Below are positions 1-4,322 of a DNA stretch of 5,831 bases, piece by piece; positions within the stretch are counted from its first letter, which is position 1; each line of letters begins with the position of its first letter. A program made the translations under genes and the position numbers. The stretch is from Patescibacteria group bacterium. Its GTDB lineage: Bacteria; Patescibacteriota; Patescibacteriia; UBA9934. The notes under the pieces were generated by a model. It saw nothing but the letters and a program-made list of their open reading frames with translations, was not told the DNA's origin and did not search any database. The DNA is taken from contig JAHISC010000004.1 of the NCBI GenBank assembly GCA_018818445.1, forward strand, positions 1 to 5,831. Reading direction: 5' to 3'.

Positions 1-455
1 TGTGGCGCCAAATCACCTGGATCAAAAATATAACCTGGCCATTTTTCTTTTTTCATTAAGGACACAAGTTTTCCTCCAGATGCAATTCCTAAAATCTTGG
101 CATGACGTTTTTTAGCCTCAAGCGCAGCTGCTAAAACTTCTTCTGTGGAACCTGAAAAACTAGAAAGAATAACAAGGCTTTTGCTATTAACATAATTTGG
201 CAAAGTATAATCGCGGACTAACTCAAATGGAACCTTAAGTTGACCACGATAGACTGATTGAAATAAATGACCTCCCAAAGAAGAGCCACCCATACCAACA
301 AAAACAATATTGGCTACATTTTTATAAGTTGCCGGAATCTTCAGCCCACTAATCTCCTCCCAAGCTGTCGTAACTTGTTGAGTTAGAAGCTCATTGCAAG
401 CATTCAATTGCTTTTCCTCTAACTGCTTTGTTGGCTTGATGTCTTTATTTGGCAT
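1..455 (-). CDS. Bifunctional phosphoglucose/phosphomannose isomerase, SIS domain (3' end outside window)
   Basis: Not closed inside the window: 151 codons can be read from an ATG at 455 to the left edge, so this is the N-terminal part of a protein that in this family is usually about 300-350 residues. Visible SIS-domain signatures are a strand plus glycine loop GMGGSSLGG (residues 54-62), RDYTLP (81-86) and the sugar-phosphate loop SSFSGSTEE (98-106), followed by a second GG-K-L turn (127-130). These match the family that interconverts glucose-6-P or mannose-6-P with fructose-6-P in the cytosol. The start is fixed by an in-frame TAA 10 bases upstream (465-467), but no Shine-Dalgarno is visible there: the 5' leader is the heptamer array of the neighbouring cassette. 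A different SIS isomerase or glucosamine-type enzyme is possible, but the GMGGS-RDY-SGSTEE combination favours PGI/PMI. Confidence 0.88.
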   Translation of the reverse strand, partial: MPNKDIKPTKQLEEKQLNACNELLTQQVTTAWEEISGLKIPATYKNVANIVFVGMGGSSLGGHLFQSVYRGQLKVPFELVRDYTLPNYVNSKSLVILSSFSGSTEEVLAAALEAKKRHAKILGIASGGKLVSLMKKEKWPGYIFDPGDLAP

Positions 456-459
456 ATTT

Positions 460-487
460 AGGTTTTAGGTTACAGGTGAAAGGTTAT
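460..487 (+). repeat. Left heptamer array, four AGGTTNN units
   Basis: Four contiguous 7-base units begin at 460, 467, 474 and 481; three carry the exact AGGTT core and the third reads AGGTGAA. A degenerate fifth unit, GGAGGGA, follows at 488-494. The array starts 5 bases upstream of the isomerase ATG and ends before the stop codon of the four-helix-bundle gene, so on the mRNA it forms the whole intergenic leader, written as AACCT units. It is the inverted partner of the array at 873-907. Confidence 0.85.
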
Positions 488-502
488 GGAGGGATTGAAT
501 GA

Positions 503-874
503 CTATTTTATATAGATCAATTTCTTGTAAAGTGAGGAGAGCATCTTTTTTACCTCATCTGTCTCATGATTTAGTTGTTCCCAATTACTTTCTAGCAAGT
601 ATTTTCTTCGCCGAGCTATTTCTAACTGTGTATCTAATTCACCACTTGAGGCTAGAGCTATTGAGATAAAACGGGCGTACTCTTTTCTCGTTCCCCTTAG
701 ATGTCCTTCTGAAATATTACTCGGGATAGCTACAGCTGCTCTCTGCATTTGTGATGATAGACCGAACTTTTCTTCTTGAGGAAAACTTTCGGTGGCATCA
801 TAGATGTGATCGACCAAATTCATAGACTTCTGCCAGACAGTCAAATCTCGATATGAAGATATTTTACTTTCCAT
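503..874 (-). CDS. Four-helix-bundle protein, S23/23S rRNA intervening-sequence family
   Basis: A complete 123-residue protein, the usual length of this family. Recognisable family motifs are YRDLTVWQKSM (8-18), the FPQEEKFGLSSQMQRAA stretch (31-47) followed by IPSNISEG (50-57), and the helical FISIALASSGELDTQL segment (69-84). It is predicted all-alpha, with no signal peptide or membrane segment. Relatives are encoded inside 23S rRNA intervening sequences, and the fold is shared with Avd, the accessory protein of diversity-generating retroelements; neither an rRNA nor a reverse transcriptase or template repeat is visible here. The molecular role is unknown; nucleic-acid binding is plausible from Avd. 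The ATG lies in the right heptamer array, 12 bases after the oxidoreductase stop and in the same reading frame as that gene. The AGGG about 8 bases upstream probably sets the start. Confidence 0.94.
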   Translation of the reverse strand: MESKISSYRDLTVWQKSMNLVDHIYDATESFPQEEKFGLSSQMQRAAVAIPSNISEGHLRGTRKEYARFISIALASSGELDTQLEIARRRKYLLESNWEQLNHETDEVKKMLSSLYKKLIYIK

Positions 875-907
875 AACCTCATCCCTTCAACCTTTAACCT
901 CCAACCT
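873..907 (-). repeat. Right heptamer array, five AGGTTNN units, overlapping two genes
   Basis: Read on the minus strand, five contiguous 7-base units begin at 907, 900, 893, 886 and 879; four have the exact AGGTT core and the fourth reads AGGGATG. The first three units encode the last residues and the TGA stop of the oxidoreductase, and the last unit contains the first two bases of the ATG of the four-helix-bundle gene (874-872). The AGGG of the fourth unit sits about 8 bases before that ATG and could act as its Shine-Dalgarno. Confidence 0.88.
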
Positions 908-2080
908 ATAAGTTTGCCGCTCCCTGATAGCATTGGTTAACTTGGTTCTTTCTTTGACTTCACCTACTAAGACTGCTCCGACCATTCTACCATCTCTCAC
1001 AAAAATTTCAGTAGAATTTTCTTCATCGACTCTTTTTTGAATAATATCATCGGCATGCTCACGGCTGACATCACCTACGAAAACGATGTCTTTACCTAAA
1101 AGATTTGCCGAGTAAGAAGTAACGAGTTCAAATTTAGTTCGCCCGTCGGCCATCGAAGTCGCGGCAGCTCTTGCCTGCATCTGTGCGTTTGTCCAGTTCC
1201 CCATCACAAACTGGCGTTCAACAATGGCATCGTAAAACTCTGCGACATCTCCTGCAGTATACACATTTTCGATGTTTGTTTCGAGGTATTCATTAGCAAG
1301 GATGCCTTTGTTGATTTTGATGCCGGAACTTTTCAAAAAATCAACTTCTGGAACCATGCCGATAGCCATACCAATCATTTGCGCCTTAATTTTCGTTCCA
1401 TCCAATAGACGAACACCGGCAAAATCCTCTGTACCTAAAAATTCAAAAGTCGACTGGTTGGTAAGCAGCTGTACTCCTTGTTTTTCTACATGTCTCTGTA
1501 ATATTTTCTGAGCTTCAACCCCAAATGATCTGGACCAAAAACCAGTTGAGCGCAAAATAACTGTCGTAGGAATCTTAAAATGAGCTAAAATATTAATGTA
1601 CTCTAAGGCTACAAAACCACCACCAGCAACTATTGCCCGACGCTCGTGAATAGGTTGTGTTAGCACCGAATTGATGCACCCGATCATCTGCTCGGCGTCT
1701 TCTAATGTTCTAAAATATGAAATGCCGCGCATGTTATCCAAAGCTAGACGCACTTCGCTTCCGCTGGTAATCAATAGCTTATCGTAAGGGATTTCTCGCT
1801 CCTCTGAAGTTCTTACAAAAGAATTCTTGGTATCGACTTCTAAAACGTCAATGCCACTCATGTAAACAATATTATTTTCCAAATACCATTCTGGTTTTTT
1901 TAAAAATAGTCTATCGCGTTCAATCTTCCCCTCAACATAGTGCGACAAAAGAACTCTTGAATAGAGCGGATGAACCTCGTGCCCAATCAAAGTAATTTCT
2001 GCATCCGGGTCGAGCTTACGCAATGTGTCGGCTGCTGTTGTACCGGCAACGCCTGCTCCAATGATAACGTATGAGGCCAT
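887..2080 (-). CDS. FAD-dependent NAD(P)H oxidoreductase (pyridine nucleotide-disulfide family fold), probable ferredoxin reductase
   Basis: A complete 397-residue soluble flavoprotein. The N-terminal Rossmann motif GAGVAG (8-13) ends in an acidic region typical of FAD binding; VHPLYSR (36-42) resembles the active region of NirB-like and rubredoxin/ferredoxin reductases; a second dinucleotide fold shows GGGFVALE (153-160) for NAD(P)H; YTAGDVAE (274-281) is the second FAD contact, followed by NWTNAQMQ (295-302). There is no CxxC redox pair near the flavin, so it is not a disulfide reductase. The ATG at 2080 is 2 bases after the ferredoxin stop, with a weak AGAAG about 9 bases upstream, so the two are likely translationally coupled. 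The partner is inferred from this adjacency. The last six residues, RLEVKG, and the TGA stop are encoded by the heptamer array of the adjacent cassette, so the native C-terminus may have been altered. Confidence 0.88.
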   Translation of the reverse strand: MASYVIIGAGVAGTTAADTLRKLDPDAEITLIGHEVHPLYSRVLLSHYVEGKIERDRLFLKKPEWYLENNIVYMSGIDVLEVDTKNSFVRTSEEREIPYDKLLITSGSEVRLALDNMRGISYFRTLEDAEQMIGCINSVLTQPIHERRAIVAGGGFVALEYINILAHFKIPTTVILRSTGFWSRSFGVEAQKILQRHVEKQGVQLLTNQSTFEFLGTEDFAGVRLLDGTKIKAQMIGMAIGMVPEVDFLKSSGIKINKGILANEYLETNIENVYTAGDVAEFYDAIVERQFVMGNWTNAQMQARAAATSMADGRTKFELVTSYSANLLGKDIVFVGDVSREHADDIIQKRVDEENSTEIFVRDGRMVGAVLVGEVKERTKLTNAIRERQTYRLEVKG

Positions 2081-2082
2081 AA

Positions 2083-2349
2083 TTATACTTCTGGAAAAAT
2101 TTGCTCACCGGCTTCATTAAAAATTGAGACCGCTAGAGTAGGACACGACTGAGCACCTAAAATAATGTTCTCTTTCTCATCCTCTGTAACTTCAACAACG
2201 CGCTCATAGCTCGGCCCTCCCGGAGCTTGACCGTGATCCAAGACATCAGCTTTGTTTTCGTCGTTCAGAGCAAAGGTGTCGTCCGCGATAGTGACACAAC
2301 TAGCCGCACCAATACACAAGTCTGGGTCAACTTTGATAGTAATTTTCAT
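2083..2349 (-). CDS. Small single-cluster ferredoxin with three visible cysteine ligands
   Basis: A complete 88-residue acidic protein of the monocluster bacterial ferredoxin type. Ligand candidates are C12 and C18 in CIGAASC and C69 in the CP motif; these are its only cysteines. In [4Fe-4S] relatives the position corresponding to A15 is a cysteine (or Asp in some archaeal and thermophile proteins). Alanine there predicts a [3Fe-4S] cluster, as in actinobacterial CxxxxxC...CP ferredoxins, or a labile fourth iron. It is an electron carrier in the cytosol. It sits between the NifU-like scaffold and the FAD reductase, suggesting transfer from NAD(P)H through the flavoprotein to cluster assembly or another acceptor. 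The start is fixed by an in-frame TAA a few codons upstream; the nearest strong SD-like sequence is about 29 bases away. Confidence 0.92.
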   Translation of the reverse strand: MKITIKVDPDLCIGAASCVTIADDTFALNDENKADVLDHGQAPGGPSYERVVEVTEDEKENIILGAQSCPTLAVSIFNEAGEQIFPEV

Positions 2350-2382
2350 AGAATTAATTATTTTTTTTAATAACCTATCCTC
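2350..2382 (-). promoter_or_regulatory. Spacer between scaffold and ferredoxin with distant AGGAGG and A8 tract
   Basis: On the minus strand, AGGAGG (2384-2379) overlaps the scaffold stop codon, and an A8 tract follows before the ferredoxin ATG. The AGGAGG-to-ATG distance of about 29 bases is too long for ordinary initiation, and the ferredoxin frame is closed a few codons upstream, so no earlier start exists. A weak AT-only hairpin (TTATT/AATAA) around the A tract could shorten the distance. Otherwise the spacer is plain AT-rich sequence; no terminator is evident. Confidence 0.3.
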
Positions 2383-3054
2383 CTACCCAAAATATTTTTC
2401 TTTATAGAATCTTATCAGTTCCTCGACGCCAGGTAAAATGCTTGGGTTTGCGACTCCAACCTTAGTCTTTTCTTGCACTGCCTCCAAAGTTACAGCGCCT
2501 TCCAATACTGCCTCTTCAATATCTTTGTCTGTCACTCGTGCAACTGGATCGATTAGACGTGAAGCCTCGGCCTCAATCTTATCAAATTGAGCACTCTGAC
2601 GGAAATAATCGTTGATGGCAGCACGCAGAGCCTTATCCGACAAAACACTGCAATGAAATTTCCTGGTTGGCAAACCGCCTAATCGCTCCATAATTGCCTG
2701 AGGCTTTAAATTACGCGCATCTTCTAGAGTCATGCCACCGTTTTCTGTAACCATGACTGAAGTTATAGAAGTAGCCGCGATTGCTGAACCACAGCCAAAA
2801 GTTTTCCATTTGAAAGATTCAATTCGCTCTGTTTTTGGATTAATATAGAGCCAAACGCGAAGCTCATCACCGCAAGCTGGAGAGCCGACTTTGCCCATAG
2901 CATTGAATTCTTTTGGCAAAGGATCGTGATCAAGAAAATTTTGCGGCTTAAAAAAATGTTCTTTAACAACATCTGAATAAAACCATGACTGGGTGCGGTC
3001 ATGACTTTCAACATCGCCACCGGAACCTTTAATTTTTTTGGCTTCAATACCCAT
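2383..3054 (-). CDS. nifU: NifU/IscU-like Fe-S cluster assembly scaffold with degenerate C-terminal BFD-like domain
   Basis: A 223-residue scaffold on which Fe-S clusters are built with sulfur from the neighbouring desulfurase. The IscU domain covers about residues 26-150: YSDVVKEHF, the CGD motif with C61 and D63, FGCGSAIA with C88, and KFHCS with H134 and C135, so all expected cluster/zinc ligands are present. The LPPVK chaperone-contact motif appears as LPTRK. A C-terminal stretch (about 166-223) aligns by eye with the BFD-like [2Fe-2S] domain of NifU (VTDKDIEEAV, then TLEAVQEKTKVG), but the four cysteine positions seem to be D169, V171, N203 and I206. I chose the ATG at 3054, one base after the desulfurase stop, which fits stop-start coupling. 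A TTG at 3075 would add seven residues and overlap that gene; neither has a clear SD. Confidence 0.94.
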   Translation of the reverse strand: MGIEAKKIKGSGGDVESHDRTQSWFYSDVVKEHFFKPQNFLDHDPLPKEFNAMGKVGSPACGDELRVWLYINPKTERIESFKWKTFGCGSAIAATSITSVMVTENGGMTLEDARNLKPQAIMERLGGLPTRKFHCSVLSDKALRAAINDYFRQSAQFDKIEAEASRLIDPVARVTDKDIEEAVLEGAVTLEAVQEKTKVGVANPSILPGVEELIRFYKEKYFG

Positions 3055-3055
3055 A

Positions 3056-4258
3056 TTAGAAATATTTTTGATCAACGTTAACTGGAGATAACTGACGTAA
3101 CTTAGTTACAACCTCTGGCAACTTAGCGAGTACAAAATCTATGTCTTTTTTAGTAGTGCTACGCCCCAAAGAAAAACGAATGCTACCATGAGCCACTTCA
3201 AACGGAAGGCCTAGAGCTAAAATAACATGGCTTGGGTCAAGGCTGGCTGAAGTGCAAGCAGAACCAGAGGAAGCTTCGATGCCAGCGGCGTCAAGATAAA
3301 GTAAAAGCGCTTCACCTTCAATATCTAAAAAAGAAATGTTAACGTTATTTGGCAAACGTAGATCTTTGTGGCCATTTAATCTCGTTTTGGGAATACTGGT
3401 GAGAATGCTTCCGATAAAATAATCGCGCAATGAGATTAACTTTTCGGCATAACCCAAACGCTCTGCCTCAGCAATTTCTAAAGCTTTAACAAAACCAATA
3501 ATGCCAGCTACATTTTCTGTACCAGGACGCCAACCTCGCTCTTGATGCCCACCAAATTGAAGAGGCTCTAATTTAATCCCACGCTTCACATACAAAGCAC
3601 CAACACCTTTTGGCCCGTAAATTTTTGAGGAATTGACGGTCATCAAATCTACACCTAGCTTTTGCACATTAACTTCCAAACTACCAACAGCTTGGCAGGC
3701 ATCGGTGTGAAGTACAGGAAAATTACTTGATGTTTTACTACGATGCTTCTTTATGGCTGTGCCGATCTCTGCGACTGGAGCAATTGTGCCAATCTCATTG
3801 TTTGCCAACATGACAGAAACTAAAATCGTCTCTGGCCTCAGGGCTGCTAGCACATCTTCGACACCCACTAGACCGTCCTCATCAACGTCCAGATAAGTTA
3901 CCTCAAAGCCTTCCTTAACCTCTAAATGTTTGGCGGCCTGGAGTACTGCTGGGTGCTCGGTTTTAACTGTAATAATATGGCGACCGTGTTCTTTATTGGC
4001 TCTGGCAAACCCTAAGATAGCTAAATTATCTGATTCAGTACCGCCTGATGTAAAAATAATCTCATCACCAATCGCACCTACTACTAAGGCCGCTTTGTCT
4101 CGTGCTACTTCAAGAGCATCTTTAACGATCTTCCCAGTTCTGTGGAAACTAGACGGGTTACCGTATTGATCATCCAAAAATGGCTCCATGGCCTTCTTGG
4201 CTCGTGGATCTAGTGGTGTAGCAGCGGCGTGATCGAGATAAATTTGTCTGCTTTTCAT
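3056..4258 (-). CDS. nifS: Cysteine desulfurase (NifS/IscS type, class V aminotransferase)
   Basis: A PLP enzyme that removes sulfur from L-cysteine as a persulfide, giving alanine, and passes it to the scaffold. With the ATG at 4258 it has 400 residues, normal for the family, and begins with the typical IYLDHAAATP (6-15). Visible active-site elements: GGTESDN (72-78), TEH with H102 stacking on PLP, HTDACQ (184-189) with D186 and Q189, SSKIYGPKG with the PLP lysine K212 (serine rather than the usual histidine precedes it), RPGTEN (244-249), and the mobile-loop persulfide cysteine C335 in SSGSACTS. Group I (NifS/IscS) is indicated by that loop. A GTG at 4309 would add 17 residues without family resemblance and would start inside a hairpin, so I rejected it. 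The gene leads a tight four-gene series of Fe-S functions. No convincing SD precedes the ATG. Confidence 0.96.
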   Translation of the reverse strand: MKSRQIYLDHAAATPLDPRAKKAMEPFLDDQYGNPSSFHRTGKIVKDALEVARDKAALVVGAIGDEIIFTSGGTESDNLAILGFARANKEHGRHIITVKTEHPAVLQAAKHLEVKEGFEVTYLDVDEDGLVGVEDVLAALRPETILVSVMLANNEIGTIAPVAEIGTAIKKHRSKTSSNFPVLHTDACQAVGSLEVNVQKLGVDLMTVNSSKIYGPKGVGALYVKRGIKLEPLQFGGHQERGWRPGTENVAGIIGFVKALEIAEAERLGYAEKLISLRDYFIGSILTSIPKTRLNGHKDLRLPNNVNISFLDIEGEALLLYLDAAGIEASSGSACTSASLDPSHVILALGLPFEVAHGSIRFSLGRSTTKKDIDFVLAKLPEVVTKLRQLSPVNVDQKYF

Positions 4259-4267
4259 AAGATAAAC

Positions 4268-4296
4268 AGAGTAATAAAAAAACTGACTCTCGTCAA
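4268..4296 (-). promoter_or_regulatory. Possible sigma70-type promoter of the Fe-S gene group
   Basis: On the minus strand TTGACG (4296-4291) matches five of six bases of the -35 consensus, and TACTCT (4273-4268) follows after 17 bases, matching only the most conserved T, A and final T of the -10 box. A start about 7 bases downstream would leave only a few bases before the desulfurase ATG at 4258, a nearly leaderless mRNA, which would fit the absence of an SD. It overlaps the hairpin and U tract described separately, so the two readings compete. Confidence 0.25.
4276..4296 (-). terminator. Short hairpin followed by U7, candidate terminator of the kinase gene
   Basis: On the minus strand TTGAC (4296-4292) pairs with GTCAG (4287-4283), with a GAGA tetraloop and one G-U pair, and is directly followed by seven T (4282-4276). 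The layout is that of an intrinsic terminator, but a five-pair stem is short, so it may be weak or partial. It lies between the kinase stop and the desulfurase start, where a unit boundary would make sense. Confidence 0.35.
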
Positions 4297-4303
4297 GATA
4301 AAG

Positions 4304-4319
4304 CCTCACACAAGCGAGG
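4304..4319 (-). other. Small GC-rich hairpin just after the kinase stop
   Basis: On the minus strand CCTCGC (4319-4314) pairs with GTGAGG (4309-4304), six pairs including one G-U, closing a TTGT loop. It begins three bases after the TAG of the kinase gene and stands 7 bases before the second hairpin with its U tract. It could protect the kinase mRNA 3' end or assist termination; on its own it lacks a proper U run. Confidence 0.35.
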
Positions 4320-4322
4320 GCT

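Larger units (their letters stand above)
460..907 (-). mobile_element. IVS-like cassette: four-helix-bundle gene between inverted heptamer arrays
   Basis: A 448-base unit holding one gene (503-874) and bounded by arrays of a 7-base AGGTTNN repeat, AGGTT-oriented on the plus strand at the left and AACCT-oriented at the right. The inner ends share a perfect 10-base inverted repeat, AGGTTATGGA at 481-490 and TCCATAACCT at 870-879; the outer three heptads match at 16 of 21 positions. S23-type genes are known from intervening sequences in 23S rRNA genes, which also have terminal inverted repeats and a single ORF. No rRNA sequence is visible here, and no target duplication was found. That it moves, or once moved, is inference from this architecture and from its intrusion into both neighbouring genes' ends. 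Confidence 0.6.

Noticed and set aside
887..889. Alternative genetic code with UGA as sense (code 25, known in some CPR lineages)
   Set aside because: No supported gene contains an internal TGA, and UGA fits as a normal stop here.
460..907. Diversity-generating retroelement, since its Avd protein shares the four-helix-bundle fold
   Set aside because: No reverse transcriptase, template repeat or variable repeat is present; the protein motifs fit the S23/IVS group better.
460..907. CRISPR-like repeat array
   Set aside because: Units are 7 bases and contiguous, without spacers.
450..917. Target-site duplication around the heptamer cassette
   Set aside because: The bases just outside 460 and 907 show no convincing direct repeat, so no transposase-style insertion can be claimed.
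1272..1511. Plus-strand open frame of 79 codons opposite the oxidoreductase
   Set aside because: It is antisense to a strongly supported gene, has no recognisable domain, and its composition is what the complementary frame would give.
2370..2376. A lone heptamer matching AGGTTAT between scaffold and ferredoxin
   Set aside because: A single 7-base match in AT-rich spacer is expected by chance, and it has no neighbouring units in phase.
2763..3047. Second minus-strand open frame of 94 codons inside the scaffold gene
   Set aside because: It is an alternative frame of the IscU-domain coding sequence, whose own frame carries all conserved ligands.
3055..3075. TTG start at 3075 for the scaffold, overlapping the desulfurase
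   Set aside because: It would add seven residues without family resemblance and has no SD; the ATG one base after the stop is simpler. It cannot be fully excluded.
4259..4309. GTG start at 4309 for the desulfurase
   Set aside because: The extra 17 residues do not look like NifS, and the start lies inside a hairpin; the ATG at 4258 gives the typical N-terminus.
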